64,000 nt of DNA. Origin: Allosalinactinospora lopnorensis (GTDB lineage: Bacteria; Actinomycetota; Actinomycetes; Streptosporangiales; Streptosporangiaceae). The notes under the pieces were generated by a model that worked only from the letters and a program-made list of their open reading frames with translations, did not search any database and had not been told where the DNA came from. Shown here one piece after another: positions 19,691 through 29,260 of this stretch. The position numbers and the translations under genes were made by a program. The DNA is taken from NCBI RefSeq assembly GCF_000981225.1, contig NZ_LAJC01000009.1:41008-105007 (forward strand), read 5' to 3'. How positions within the stretch are numbered: the first letter of the stretch is position 1; every line of letters begins with the position of its first letter.

Positions 19691-22039
19691 ATGGACCGGT
19701 CGAACGCGGACGCCACGGCCCGCCCGGCCAGCGCGCACTGGGGGGCCTACCAGGTGCTGGTGGCCGGCGACCGGGTCGTGGGCGCGCGCCCCGACCCGGA
19801 CGACCCCGCCCCTTCCCCGATCATCGGCAACACGCCCGGGGCGCAGCACCACGCCACGCGCGTCGCGCTCCCCGCGGTGCGCCGCCGCTGGCTGGAGAAC
19901 GGGCCGGGCCCCGACGACCGCCGCGGCGCCCCCGACGACGAGTACGTCGCCGTGGAGTGGGAGACGGTTCTGGACCTGCTCGCCCGCGAACTCGACCGGG
20001 TCCGCGGCGAGTACGGCAACGCCGCCATCTACGGCGGCTCCTACGGTTGGGCGAGCGCGGGGCGCTTCCACCACTCGCAGAGCCAGCTGCACCGCTTCCT
20101 GAACAGCATCGGCGGCTACACCCGCAGCAGGGACACCTACAGCCACGCCGCCGTCGAGGTGCTGGTTCCGCACGTCCTCGGTGACCGCGGCGCCCACGAC
20201 CTGCTGGAGCGGCCTCCCGCATGGGAGGCCGTCGCCGAGCACACCGACCTGGTCGTGTCGTTCGGCGGGCTGCGCGTCTCCAACACGTGGAACTCATCGG
20301 GCGGCCGCGCCGCGCAGACCGCCGAGCCGGCCATGCGGGCCGCGGCCAAGAACGGAGTGCGCTCCGTCTCCGTCAGCCCATTGCGCGACGACACCCTCGG
20401 CGACATCGGCGCCGAATGGCTGCCCGCCGCACCCGGCAGCGACACGGCGATCCTGCTCGCCCTGATCCATGTGCTCTTCGACGAGGGGCTGGCGGACACC
20501 GGCTTCCTGGACCGCTACACCGTGGGTGCCGCGGCGCTGCGGCGCTACGTCCGGGGAGAGGCCGACGGCATCGCCAAGGACCCGGAATGGGCGGCGGAGC
20601 TGTGCGGTCTGCCCTCCGCGGCGCTGCGCGATCTGGCCCGGCGGATGGCGGCCGGGCGGACGCTGCTGAACGTCGGCTGGTCGGTGCAGCGCGCCCGGTA
20701 CGGCGAGCAGCCGCTGTGGGCGGGGATCGCGCTGGCCGCCTGCCTCGGCCAGATCGGCCTGCCCGGCGGCGGCTTCGCCTCCGGCTACGGGTCGACCGGC
20801 CGCTACGGCGGCGGCGCCACCCCGGGCGGGCTGCCCAGGTTCCCGCGGGGCGGGAACCCGATCGACTCGTTCATCCCGGTGGCGCGCGTCGCCGACATGC
20901 TGCTGAACCCCGGACGGCCCTACGACTACAACGGGGAACGCCGGAACTACCCCGACATCAGGCTGGTCGCCTGGTCCGGCGGGAACCCCTTCCACCACCA
21001 CCAGGACCTGGCCCGGTTGAGCCGCGCGTTCGGCCGCCCCGACACCGTCCTCGCCGCCGAGACGCACTGGACCGCGACCGCGCGGCACGCCGACATCGTG
21101 CTGCCGTCCACGACCGCCCTGGAACGCGACGACATCGCCGCCAGTCAAGGCGACCTGCGGTTGCGCAGCATGCCCCAGGCCGTGACCCCGCGCGGTCAGG
21201 CGCGCGACGAGTACGACACGTACGCGGCCCTGGCCCGGCGGCTGGGGGCGGAACGCGCGTTCACCGAGGGGCGGAGCTCCGGCGCGTGGCTGCGGCACAT
21301 CTACGAGGAGTGGCGCGGCGGCCAGGACGCGGATCTGCCGGACTTCGACGGGTTCTGGGCGGCGGGCGCGGTGGACATCCCGGGGCGGGTGCGCGACCGC
21401 GCCCTCCTCGCGGAGTTCCGGCGGGACCCGGACGCCGCGCCGCTGCGAACCCCGAGCGGCCGGATCGAGCTGTTCTCCGAGACGATCGCCGGCTTCGGCT
21501 ACGCCGACTGCCCGGGACACCCGGTCTGGCTGCCCCCGGAGGAGCGGCTCGGGTCGCAGCGTTCCCGCCGGTGGCCGCTGCTGCTCATCGCCAACCAGCC
21601 CAGCGGGCGGCTGCACAGCCAGCAGGACATGGGGGCGCACAGCCGGTCCGAGAAGATCGGCGGCCGCGCCCCGCTCCGGTTGCACCCCGACGACGCGAGG
21701 GCGCGCGGGCTCGTCCCGGGAGACCTCGTCCGGGTCCGCAACGACCGCGGTTCCTGCCTGGCCGGGCTGCGGGTCAGCGAGGAGCTGCGGCCGGGGGTGG
21801 CCCAGTTGTCCACCGGCGCCTGGTTCGACCCGTCAGCGGCCGACGCGACCTGCGCCCACGGCAACCCCAACGTGCTCACCGCGGACGTTGGCACCTCCCG
21901 GCTCAGCCAGGGCTGCACCGGGCAGCACGTGCTCGTCGAGGTGGAGGGGTACCGGGGCGAGCCGCCCCCCGTCCGGGCGTTCGAGCCGCCGCGTATCAGC
22001 CCTGGCGGGACTCAGGGGACGCGGCCCAGACCGGCGTAG
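19691..22039 (+). CDS. molybdopterin-dependent S/N-oxide reductase (BisC/TorA-DmsA type)
   Basis: A 782-residue DMSO-reductase-family enzyme with a bis-MGD cofactor. It begins SAHWGAYQVLVAGDRVV and then carries the large catalytic domain (AAIYGGSYGWASAGRFHHSQ, SWNTW-like VSNTWNSSGG, GPLWAGI-like regions, LVAWSGGNPFHHHQDL) and the C-terminal barrel with NQPSGRLHSQQDMG and TRLSQGCTGQHVLVE. The serine in YGWASAG-type contexts fits the Ser-ligated subclass. No twin-arginine signal and no N-terminal Fe-S motif are present, so it should be cytoplasmic like biotin sulfoxide reductase, repairing methionine or biotin sulfoxide. The 3' end overlaps the convergent methyltransferase gene by 28 bases. ATG at 19691; exact start not certain. 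Confidence 0.9.
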   Translation: MDRSNADATARPASAHWGAYQVLVAGDRVVGARPDPDDPAPSPIIGNTPGAQHHATRVALPAVRRRWLENGPGPDDRRGAPDDEYVAVEWETVLDLLARELDRVRGEYGNAAIYGGSYGWASAGRFHHSQSQLHRFLNSIGGYTRSRDTYSHAAVEVLVPHVLGDRGAHDLLERPPAWEAVAEHTDLVVSFGGLRVSNTWNSSGGRAAQTAEPAMRAAAKNGVRSVSVSPLRDDTLGDIGAEWLPAAPGSDTAILLALIHVLFDEGLADTGFLDRYTVGAAALRRYVRGEADGIAKDPEWAAELCGLPSAALRDLARRMAAGRTLLNVGWSVQRARYGEQPLWAGIALAACLGQIGLPGGGFASGYGSTGRYGGGATPGGLPRFPRGGNPIDSFIPVARVADMLLNPGRPYDYNGERRNYPDIRLVAWSGGNPFHHHQDLARLSRAFGRPDTVLAAETHWTATARHADIVLPSTTALERDDIAASQGDLRLRSMPQAVTPRGQARDEYDTYAALARRLGAERAFTEGRSSGAWLRHIYEEWRGGQDADLPDFDGFWAAGAVDIPGRVRDRALLAEFRRDPDAAPLRTPSGRIELFSETIAGFGYADCPGHPVWLPPEERLGSQRSRRWPLLLIANQPSGRLHSQQDMGAHSRSEKIGGRAPLRLHPDDARARGLVPGDLVRVRNDRGSCLAGLRVSEELRPGVAQLSTGAWFDPSAADATCAHGNPNVLTADVGTSRLSQGCTGQHVLVEVEGYRGEPPPVRAFEPPRISPGGTQGTRPRPA

Positions 22040-22845
22040 ACGTCCAGGGGACGGGGGGAGCCGATGTCGGTGGAGTCCGGGCGCCACAGCGGGGTCGACA
22101 CCACGCCGGGTTCCACGAGTTCGGTCCCGGCGAAGAGCTGCTCGAACTCTTGCGGAGTGCGGTTGCGGCGCGGGTTGGAACTGGTCTCGTTCCACAGCCG
22201 TATGGTCTTGCTGTACGCCTCTCGCGTCTCGCTGCCGGCGACGTCGGCGCCGTCAGAGATGGCGATGTAGCTGCCGGAGGGCAGGGACTCCCGCAGCCGG
22301 GCCAGGATCGCGTGCGCCTCGTCGTTGTCGGGGATGTGGGCCATAATTCCCAGCAGCGTGAGCGCGATGGGCCGGCTGAAGTCCAGCGTCCGGGCGGCCT
22401 CCCGCAGGATGGTCTCCGGGTCGCGCAGGTCGGCGTCGACGTAGTCGGTGGCGCCCTCGGGCGTGCCGACCAGCAGGGCGCGGGCGTGCGCCAGGACGAG
22501 GGGGTCGTGGTCGACGTAGACGATCCTCGACTCCGGAGCGAGGGCCTGGGCGGCCTCGTGGGTGTTGTTGTAGGTGGGCAGCCCGGTGCCGATGTCGAGG
22601 AACTGGCGTATCCCCGCCTCGCGGACGAGGTAGGTCACGGCGCGGACGAGGAACGCCCGCTGGGCGCGGGCGAGGTCCACGATGCCGGGGAAAAACGCCT
22701 GGATCTGGTCGCCGACCTCGCGGTCGATCGGATAGTAGTCCTTGCTGCCCAGCCAGTAGTTGTAGATCCGGGCCGAGTGCGGGACAGAGGTGTCGATCTC
22801 GGGCGGCCGCCGGCCCGGGCCGGCGGAAGAAGGAACGTCTGCCAT
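22012..22845 (-). CDS. DUF574-type SAM-dependent methyltransferase (pfam Methyltransf_19)
   Basis: A 277-residue protein, ATG at 22845 with a perfect GGAGGA site six bases upstream. The family signature is clear: NYWLGSKDYYPIDREVGDQI near residue 30, the SAM motif FLDIGTGLPTYNNTHEAAQ, VYVDHDPLVLAHARALL, and ALTLLGIMAHIPDNDEAHAI. This family is expanded in actinomycetes, often dozens of paralogues per genome; substrates are largely unknown. It is single-gene; its 3' end overlaps that of the molybdoenzyme, so the two transcripts are antisense over the last bases. Confidence 0.93.
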   Translation of the reverse strand: MADVPSSAGPGRRPPEIDTSVPHSARIYNYWLGSKDYYPIDREVGDQIQAFFPGIVDLARAQRAFLVRAVTYLVREAGIRQFLDIGTGLPTYNNTHEAAQALAPESRIVYVDHDPLVLAHARALLVGTPEGATDYVDADLRDPETILREAARTLDFSRPIALTLLGIMAHIPDNDEAHAILARLRESLPSGSYIAISDGADVAGSETREAYSKTIRLWNETSSNPRRNRTPQEFEQLFAGTELVEPGVVSTPLWRPDSTDIGSPRPLDVYAGLGRVP

Positions 22846-23187
22846 GGGAATCCTCCGGATCGTGAAGGTGCTGCGCTGTGAAGAGGTGTGAGGATGCGAG
22901 GCCCTACCCGCCACTGGCGTGCCGGTCGGCCATCGCCGCATGGCCGGCGCCGCGTGGGGCGCTCTGGGAACCTGGTGGGCAGCCGGACGGGCGGGGACAG
23001 TCGCCGCGTGGGAGGCGCATCGTCCGCCAGCATGGCCATAACGGCATTCTAGAAGGTACGGGCGGCGCCCACGATCCCTTGAGCGCCGGCCCCTGCGCGG
23101 AACGTCCCCGCTCGACGAGCGCACCCTACCGGGCGCGGTCGGGCGCCGGCCCCGCGACGAAGCAGCGAACCGCAAGGGAGCGAGAGA
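22846..23187. other. divergent intergenic region, no gene seen
   Basis: These 342 bases separate two divergent genes. I see no coding potential, clear promoter consensus or hairpin that stands out. A short TTCTAGAA palindrome at about 23045 is the only local symmetry. Confidence 0.5.
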
Positions 23188-24111
23188 GTGAGCGCAGTGG
23201 AGTACAGCCCGGGGGAGACGAGGATCGGGTTCGTCGGTCTCGGGATCATGGGCGAACCGATGGCGCGCAACCTGATGGCGGCCGGATTCGACGTGACCGT
23301 GCACAACCGGAGCAGGGAGGCGGTCGACCGGCTCGTCACCGCGGGAGCGAAGCCCGCGGGCAGCCCGGCGGCGGCCGCGGCCGCCGCCGACGTCGTCATC
23401 GTGATGCTCCCCGACGCCGCTGATGTTCGCGCGGTGGTCCTGGGGGAGAACGGCGTCGCCACCGCCCTGCGCGAGGGCGGGCTGCTCATCGACATGAGCA
23501 CGATCTCGGCGGGGGTGACCCGGGAACTGGCCGAGACGCTGGAGCGGCAGGGCGTGCGGATGCTCGACGCCCCCGTCAGCGGCGGGCAGCAGGGAGCCGT
23601 GGACGCCGCGCTGACGATCATGGTCGGTGGTCGGGAGCCCGACTTCGAACGCGCCCGGCCGATCCTCTCCATGCTGGGGGCGAAGGTGACCCTGATCGGG
23701 GAATGTGGAGCGGGGCAGGTCGCCAAGGCGTGCAACCAGGTGATCGTAGCCGGCACCATCCAGGCGGTGGCCGAGGCGCTGACCCTGGCGCGGCACAGCG
23801 GGGTCGACCCCGAGCATGTCCGCGACGCGCTGCTCGGCGGGCTGGCGGGCAGCAAGATCCTCGAGGTGCACGGCCGGCGCATGCTCGACGACACCTTCGA
23901 GCCCGGATTCAAGACCCGGCTGCACCACAAGGATCTCGGTATCGCCCTGGAGGCCGCGACCGAGGCGGGCGTTCCGCTGTCCACAACGGCGCTGGTGCGG
24001 CAGTTCCTCGGCTCGCTGATCGCCACGGGCGACGGCGACGCCGACCACGCCGCGCTTGCCCGGGTGGTCGAACGCCTCTCCGGTTCGGACGAGGCTCGGG
24101 AGAGCCGGTGA
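23188..24111 (+). CDS. beta-hydroxyacid dehydrogenase, probably 2-hydroxy-3-oxopropionate (tartronate semialdehyde) reductase
   Basis: A 307-residue NAD(P)-dependent enzyme, GTG start with AAGGGAG upstream. The nucleotide site is IGFVGLGIMGEPMARNLMAA, the substrate loop is DAPVSGGQQGAVDAALTIMV, and the catalytic lysine sits in GQVAKACNQVIVAG. FKTRLHHKDLGIALE is the typical cofactor/substrate helix. GarR/GlxR and 3-hydroxyisobutyrate dehydrogenases share this layout and are hard to separate; HKDL with KTRLHHKD favours tartronate-semialdehyde reductase of the glyoxylate/glycerate route. No glyoxylate carboligase or hydroxypyruvate isomerase is adjacent. Confidence 0.88.
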   Translation: MSAVEYSPGETRIGFVGLGIMGEPMARNLMAAGFDVTVHNRSREAVDRLVTAGAKPAGSPAAAAAAADVVIVMLPDAADVRAVVLGENGVATALREGGLLIDMSTISAGVTRELAETLERQGVRMLDAPVSGGQQGAVDAALTIMVGGREPDFERARPILSMLGAKVTLIGECGAGQVAKACNQVIVAGTIQAVAEALTLARHSGVDPEHVRDALLGGLAGSKILEVHGRRMLDDTFEPGFKTRLHHKDLGIALEAATEAGVPLSTTALVRQFLGSLIATGDGDADHAALARVVERLSGSDEARESR

Positions 24112-24464
24112 CCGCGCCGGAACTTCGGGGCGGACGGATCCGGCGTCCTCCGAAAAGGAAGTTTTTGAGCGGAAAAAAGCTTATCCTGTATAGCGAGGCC
24201 GGACATTGGGGCTGCGCCCGTCCTGAGCCGGCGCTGAGGGCGGTGCTACCGGTCGGCGATGGCACCCCGTGACTGGCCAGCGTCCAGACCTCGCGCGGCT
24301 GAAGGTGTCCCACGGCGGCACCGCGATGTTCCACAACGATGTCTTCCGCGCTGCGCCCCGGGCCGATCGTCGGCCCCTCACTAGCATCGTCCTCTTGGGA
24401 CGGCATGTCGTAGTCAAGCCCTGGGGCGAGCGCGGGAGCTGCGTGCCGAGGGAGGCGACCAGCG
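24112..24464. other. intergenic region, possible promoter for the STAS gene
   Basis: These 353 bases hold no gene that I can support. An A/T-rich island at 24155-24200 (around GGAAAAAAGCTTATCC) is the most promoter-like spot. The rest looks like ordinary high-GC spacer. Confidence 0.4.
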
Positions 24465-24950
24465 GTGCATCTGGCTCTCAGCGCCTGGTGGCGTGGCCGC
24501 GATCTCGTGGTCGAGATGAACGGGGAGCTCGACATGGCCAGTGCCCCGCTGCTGCGCCGCCGTGTGACAGCGGTGAACGCGGCGCAGCCGCGGCATGTGC
24601 TGGTGGTGTGCGCCCGTCTGAGGTTCTGCGACGCCGCCGGACTTGGGGCCCTGGTAGGCCTGCGGCAGGAACTCCTCCAGATGGGATCCCACCTGGTGCT
24701 GGTGGCCCCCAGCCACCGGTTGCGCCAGGTGCTGAAGGTGACCTACATGGAGTCCCACTTCGCCGTCGCCGCAGACCTGGACACGGGCGGGATCGCCGGC
24801 GGGGCCGTCGAGGACGTCGACGGGGGTGCGTCCCCCTCCGGTCACGGCGACCCGGTCCACCGCATGGCCGAGGAGGACCGGCTCAACGATCCCCCCGGTG
24901 GCCACCCCGGCACCTCCTCGGAGGGAAGCCGTGAGCCCCCGCAACGCTGA
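24465..24950 (+). CDS. STAS domain anti-sigma factor antagonist
   Basis: A 161-residue protein: a STAS domain of about 105 residues (LVVEMNGELDMASAPLL, HVLVVCARLRFCDAAGLGAL, HLVLVAPSHRLRQVLKV) and a 50-residue Gly/Glu/Pro-rich tail. GTG at 24465 with GGGAGG about ten bases upstream. The phosphoacceptor position of SpoIIAA-type proteins (second Ser of DSSG) is Ala here (DAAG), as in the other STAS protein of this window. Its 3' end overlaps the start of a HATPase gene that is broken, so its natural partner may no longer be made. Confidence 0.88.
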   Translation: MHLALSAWWRGRDLVVEMNGELDMASAPLLRRRVTAVNAAQPRHVLVVCARLRFCDAAGLGALVGLRQELLQMGSHLVLVAPSHRLRQVLKVTYMESHFAVAADLDTGGIAGGAVEDVDGGASPSGHGDPVHRMAEEDRLNDPPGGHPGTSSEGSREPPQR

Positions 24951-25331
24951 GCGGGTACTCGACGTACCCAGGGACATTTCGGTGGCGCGGGCCTTCGTCT
25001 ACGCCCGGATGCGGCACTGGGGCGGACGCCGGCTCCATCGCCACGGCGCGGCTGCTGGTCAGCGAACTGGTCACCAATGCTCTCGCGCACCCCGCCGGCC
25101 CGGCTCATCCTTGATGGGATCCTCGCGGGGGCGCTGCGTATCGAGGTCAGCGTTCCCTCCGCCGCCCTCGCCCGTCGCCGCGACGGCGTGCGGCCCACCG
25201 ACACCTCCGGACGCGGCCTGCTCATCGTCGAGGCCCTCGCCGACGGCTGGGGCTGCCTGCCCACCGCTGAGCCCGGGCTCGCCAAGACCATCTGGTGCGA
25301 ACTGCCCGACCGTGACCTCTCCCTGGCCTGA
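24931..25331 (+). pseudogene. GHKL ATPase (anti-sigma kinase type), two frame breaks
   Basis: GTG at 24931 with GGAGGG upstream, overlapping the STAS gene. Three frames together encode a typical short HATPase: VLDVPRDISVARAFVYARMR in the first, SIATARLLVSELVTNALAH (the N box) in the second, and RLILDGILAGALRIEVS with GRGLLIVEALADGWG in the third. Breaks lie near 25020 and 25085. Each needs one base removed or two added. As the next locus is a decayed ABC transporter, true decay is as likely as sequencing error. An intact form would be about 133 residues and would pair with the STAS protein. Confidence 0.75.
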
Positions 25332-25414
25332 AGACCGAGCTTCATTGTTTTCGCCTACCAGCCTCGAAGGGAGACGCCGCCTGACACCGCAGCACCTGCC
25401 AGTCCCCGGAGAAG

Positions 25415-25854
25415 TTGTCGACAATGGGGTTGTCAACAACGACAATCGGCGCCGGCGCCCGGGCGGCGCGGTTCTCCAAGGGAATGCAGATGCGGCTGGT
25501 GTTCGTGCGTTCCCTGCTGAACCGGCACGATCTGCTGTTCCCGGACGAGCCCACCTCCGGGTTGGACCCGCGCAACGCGCGCATCGTCAAGGACCTCGTG
25601 CTCGACCTGAAGAGCCAGGGCCGCACGGTGTTCCTGACCACGCACGACACGGCCACCGCCGAGGAGCTGTGCGATCGGGTGGCGTTCGGGCCGCTGCCCA
25701 GTTAATGGCCCAACAAGGTCTACTGGCCGGCCGCCGAAGGCGCGGACTTCTGACCCCGCGCGGCGGCCGGCCTGGTCTGCAACGCGCTGCTCCTGCTGCT
25801 GGCGATTCGGGTCTTCAACCGCCATGCGGCCTGGAGGAACGACCCCCGCCAGGA
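25415..25854 (+). pseudogene. ABC-2 type exporter remnant (ATPase C-terminal half and permease tail)
   Basis: An ABC ATPase fragment without its Walker A half: signature RFSKGMQMRLVFVRSLL, Walker B LLFPDEPTSGLDPRNARIV, and H-loop VFLTTHD, then a premature stop at 25703-25705 after CDRVAF. About 60 bases on, another frame reads GLVCNALLLLLAIRVFNRHA, like the last helix of an ABC-2 permease. The 5' end of the ATPase and most of the permease are missing. This looks like a drug or lipid exporter deleted in at least two steps. The SARP gene ends directly beside it. Confidence 0.75.
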
Positions 25855-28701
25855 TCATTGCCGGGGCGCGTCGAGGGAGTCGAGGTGTTTTTGGACGCGG
25901 GCGGCCTCCGCGGTGCGGTGGTGGGTCTGGTAGAGGTCAAGGGCCTGCTGCCAAAACTCGTAAGCTGTAGCGTTCTCGCCCAAAGCAAAGTGGACGTCGC
26001 CGAGACGCTCCAAGGGTTCGGCCTCGTTCCAGACGTGGCCGATCTCTCTGCTCAGGGCGAGCGCCTGGTGGTGGTAGTCGAGGGCGTGGCGGTGCTGGCC
26101 GCTGTGGTGGGCGATGTAGCCCAGGCTGCCCAAGGCGTCGGCCTCGCCGCGGCGGTCGCCTTCGGCCCGGGAGAGGGCGAGGGCCTGCTCGCAGTAGCGG
26201 TGCGCCTGGTCGTGGTCGCCGAGTTGGGCGTGGCACCCGCCGACCGCGCTGAGGCTCTTGGCCTCCCACAGCCTCTGGCCGGCCAAGCGGTACAGCTCCA
26301 GGGCGCGCTCGGCGTGCCACAGCGCCCGATGGTGGTCGCCTTGGCGTTCCCAAGTCTTGGCGAGCCGGTAGTGCGCCTGGCCCTGGCCTTCGGCGTCGCC
26401 GGTCCGGTCGAACAGGGCGGCGGCCCGCTCCAGGTGAGTCTGCCCCTCGGTGAAGTGGCCCGCCGCGCTGGAGGACATCCCCAACCCGAGGCGGGCCAGG
26501 GCCTGCACGGCCGGATCGCCGAGCTGTCCGGCGGTCTCCAGGGCGGCCTGCCACATGCCGACATCCTCCCCGAGGCGGCCCCGCATCCCGCTGAAGTCCA
26601 GCAGGACCCCGGGCAGTCGCCAGACCAGGCCGTGCCAGCCCAGCTCGCAGGCGATCTGGTGGGCGGCCAGCAGGCAGGGCAGTTCGGTCTCGAACCACTG
26701 CCGGGCCGCTGTCGCGCCGGCGAACCGGTGCGGGGTGCAGCCCTCGGTCGGCTCCTCCAGTTCCAGGCGGACCGTCCAGGCGTTGTCGCCGCGGCCCGGC
26801 TGGTAGGGGTCGAACATGCGGCGGGCCTGGTCGGCGGTGTGCAGGTAGAAGTCGACCAGGCGGCGCAGTGCGGCATCGCGCTCGGCCTGGTCCTGCTCCC
26901 GGTGGGCGCATTCGGCGGCATACAGGCGGACCAGGTCGTGCAGTTGGTAGCGGCCGGGCGTGTGCTGGCGGATGAGGTGGGCGGCCTCCAGAGTGCGCAG
27001 CAGGGCGCGGGTGGCCGGCAGGGTCCGGGCGGTCAGGGCGGCGGCGGCCGCCAGGCTGATGTCGGGGCCTGGGGCCAGCCCCAGCAGGGCGAACACCAGC
27101 GCGGCCTTCGGTTCCAGGGCCTGGTAGGAGGCGGAGAACACCGCGCGCACATCGGCGCTCAGATCGCCGGCGTCCAACGCATCCAGGCGGTCGGCCCTCT
27201 CCTCCAGCTCCGCGGCCAGCACGGCGAGCGGGAAGTCGGGCTGGGCGGCGGCGCGGGCGGCCACGATGGTCAGGGCCAGCGGCAGCCCGGCGCAACGCTG
27301 CAGGATCTGGGCCACCGCTTCGGGTTCCTGGGCGATGCGGGCCTCGCCGAGTCGGCGGGCGAGCAGTTGACGGGCCTCGCTCTGGTTCAGCATCCCCAGG
27401 GCCAGCGGAGTGGCCGCGTGTTCGGTGACCAGGCCGGCCATCTGGTGGCGGCTGGTGATCAGCACGGTGCAGCCGGAGTTGCCCGGCAGCAGCGGACTCA
27501 CCTGGGCGGTTTCGCGGGCGTTGTCCAGCACGATCAGCATCTGCCTGTCGGCGACCAGGCTGCGGTACAGCCCGGTCTGGGCCTCCACCTCGCGCGGGAT
27601 GGCCGCCGGCTCCACCCCCAGAGCGTCCAGGAAGCCGCGCAGCGCCTCCGCCGGTGGCACCGGCGGCCCGGAGGGGTCGAAGCCGCGCAGGTTCACATAC
27701 AGCTCCCCGTCGGTGAACCACTGGCGGTGCTCGTGGGCCCAGCGCAGCGCCAGATAGGTCTTGCCGGTACCGCCGATACCGCCGACCGCCGCTATCACCA
27801 CCGTCCCGCCCTCCTCATCGCGGGGGGCCAGCGCCTCGGAGAGGCGGGCCAGCTCCTGGCCGCGGCCGGTGAACAACGCCGGCGGGGTGGGCAGTTGGCG
27901 CGGCACCACCGACGGCACGGCCGCTGCGGGGACCGCCGCCGCGGGGGCGGCCGGAGCGGGGTCGAGGTTCGGGTCCGCGGTCAGGATCTGCTGGTGCATC
28001 TGCTGCAACGCGGGACCGGGCTCGATGCCGAGTTCCTCGATCAGCCGGAGCCTGGTGTACCGGTAGTGCTCCAGGGCATCGGCGGTGCGGCCGCAACGGT
28101 GCAGAGCGAGTATGAACTGGCCTGCGAGGCGCTCGTCCAGCGGGTGCTCCGCCGCCAGGTCCGTCAGCGGCGCGAGCATCTGGGTGTGCCGGCCGCGGCG
28201 CAACTGGACGTCGTTGCGGTCCAACTCGGCCGCGAGCCGTTCCCGCCGCAGGCCGCTGCGCAGGGAGTTGATCCACGGGGTGTCCAGGGTGGCGAAGGGC
28301 TCCCCCCGCCACAGGCGGAACGCCTGCTCGAACAGGGCCGCGGCGTGGTCGTCCTCGTCGGCCGCGCGGGCCCGGCTGACCAGGTGGCGGAACCGGTGCA
28401 GGTCCACCGCCTCGGCGTCAGCGGTCAGCACATAGCCGCCCGCCTGCCGCGTGATGGCGACGCCTTCCGCCGGCAGTACCCGACGCAGGCGGGACAGGTA
28501 GGTGTAGAGCGTCTTGCGGTTCCGGGACGCGCCGTGGTCCTCCTCCCACACGCGGTCGAGGAGCTGGTCGACGGAGACGACGCGGTTGACGTCCACCAGC
28601 AGCGCCACCAGTACCAGCCGCTGCCGCGGATGACCCACGTCGATGGGGTGGCCCTCCCACCACACCTCGACGCTGCCCAGGACACCGAGTTCCACCGCCA
28701 C
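25855..28701 (-). CDS. AfsR/SARP-type regulator with NB-ARC and TPR domains
   Basis: An intact 948-residue regulator, GTG start at 28701 after GGGGGG. Order: OmpR-type winged helix (about 1-95; LGVLGSVEVWWEG, LYTYLSRLRRVL), BTAD (about 100-245; DLHRFRHLVSRARA, LIEELGIEPGPALQQMHQQI), Pro/Ala linker, NB-ARC (about 280-560; Walker A GIGGTGKTYLALRW, Walker B MLIVLDNARE, ITSRHQM), then at least six TPR repeats to the end (LGDPAVQALARLGLGMSSSA and similar). It is a paralogue of the SARP at 4.4-7.2 kb. ATP binding and TPR-ligand binding likely control oligomerisation. Targets unknown; it may have regulated the lost ABC exporter next to it. Confidence 0.94.
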   Translation of the reverse strand: MAVELGVLGSVEVWWEGHPIDVGHPRQRLVLVALLVDVNRVVSVDQLLDRVWEEDHGASRNRKTLYTYLSRLRRVLPAEGVAITRQAGGYVLTADAEAVDLHRFRHLVSRARAADEDDHAAALFEQAFRLWRGEPFATLDTPWINSLRSGLRRERLAAELDRNDVQLRRGRHTQMLAPLTDLAAEHPLDERLAGQFILALHRCGRTADALEHYRYTRLRLIEELGIEPGPALQQMHQQILTADPNLDPAPAAPAAAVPAAAVPSVVPRQLPTPPALFTGRGQELARLSEALAPRDEEGGTVVIAAVGGIGGTGKTYLALRWAHEHRQWFTDGELYVNLRGFDPSGPPVPPAEALRGFLDALGVEPAAIPREVEAQTGLYRSLVADRQMLIVLDNARETAQVSPLLPGNSGCTVLITSRHQMAGLVTEHAATPLALGMLNQSEARQLLARRLGEARIAQEPEAVAQILQRCAGLPLALTIVAARAAAQPDFPLAVLAAELEERADRLDALDAGDLSADVRAVFSASYQALEPKAALVFALLGLAPGPDISLAAAAALTARTLPATRALLRTLEAAHLIRQHTPGRYQLHDLVRLYAAECAHREQDQAERDAALRRLVDFYLHTADQARRMFDPYQPGRGDNAWTVRLELEEPTEGCTPHRFAGATAARQWFETELPCLLAAHQIACELGWHGLVWRLPGVLLDFSGMRGRLGEDVGMWQAALETAGQLGDPAVQALARLGLGMSSSAAGHFTEGQTHLERAAALFDRTGDAEGQGQAHYRLAKTWERQGDHHRALWHAERALELYRLAGQRLWEAKSLSAVGGCHAQLGDHDQAHRYCEQALALSRAEGDRRGEADALGSLGYIAHHSGQHRHALDYHHQALALSREIGHVWNEAEPLERLGDVHFALGENATAYEFWQQALDLYQTHHRTAEAARVQKHLDSLDAPRQ

Positions 28702-29260
28702 CGGAGCACCCCCCTTCCCGGACGGGATCCGTCCCTTCGGATTCCCGGCCTGACGAGCCGGTTCAAGGTTTCCTCAACCTTGTCCTCATACCTGATCGGC
28801 CATCCTAGGGCTGCTGCCGCCCATAAGGGGCCCAAGCAGTCGAATGCGTTCATTCCGCCTGAAGCTGACGGGATGGCGGGGGCTGGACGCATGAATCGGA
28901 AGGGGGGACGAGGACAGTGCGGCTCCACCGTATGGACCTGTGCGTCCGAACAATGGACCGGCAGGACATGGTCTCCCCTCGAAGAACCGGGGGACAGGTG
29001 CGGGTGGACGGTCCGCTTGCCCTGTTCCTGCTGCAGTGGCCGCCGTGCCCGTGCCGGCTTCGCTGATCGCGATTCTCCCGGCGCCGTGCCGCCTTCTACG
29101 ACCGGAACGACGATGGTCGTCCGCCGCGGCTCGCACTCGACGCGGCCGTGAACACACCTTCCCTCTGCCCACGCAGAACACGGTGCGCGGACGCCTCCGC
29201 GGAAACAGCCGCAGTCCACCGCTTGGCAGTCATTACCGGATTCACAGCCGAGGAATTCAT
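28702..29260. other. divergent intergenic region between SARP and XRE genes
   Basis: These 559 bases show no supported gene. An inverted repeat near the SARP start (listed separately) is the only clear structure. An A/T-richer stretch at 29215-29260 just before the XRE gene includes its GAGGAATT ribosome binding site. Confidence 0.45.
28764..28782. promoter_or_regulatory. inverted repeat, possible operator of the SARP gene
   Basis: CAAGGTT - TCCTC - AACCTTG is a perfect 7-bp inverted repeat 63-81 bases upstream of the SARP GTG. Its position fits autoregulation or control by another regulator. Inference from symmetry only. Confidence 0.45.

Noticed and set aside
20221..22881. Long plus-strand frame overlapping the molybdoenzyme in another phase
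   Set aside because: Arg/Pro/Gly-rich translation without motifs; the BisC-like frame accounts for this DNA.
24826..29151. Very long open frame (over 1400 codons) opposite the SARP gene
   Set aside because: It is antisense to a convincing SARP-NB-ARC-TPR protein, has Val/Gln/Gly-rich low-complexity sequence and no family motifs; a normal by-product of high GC at third positions.
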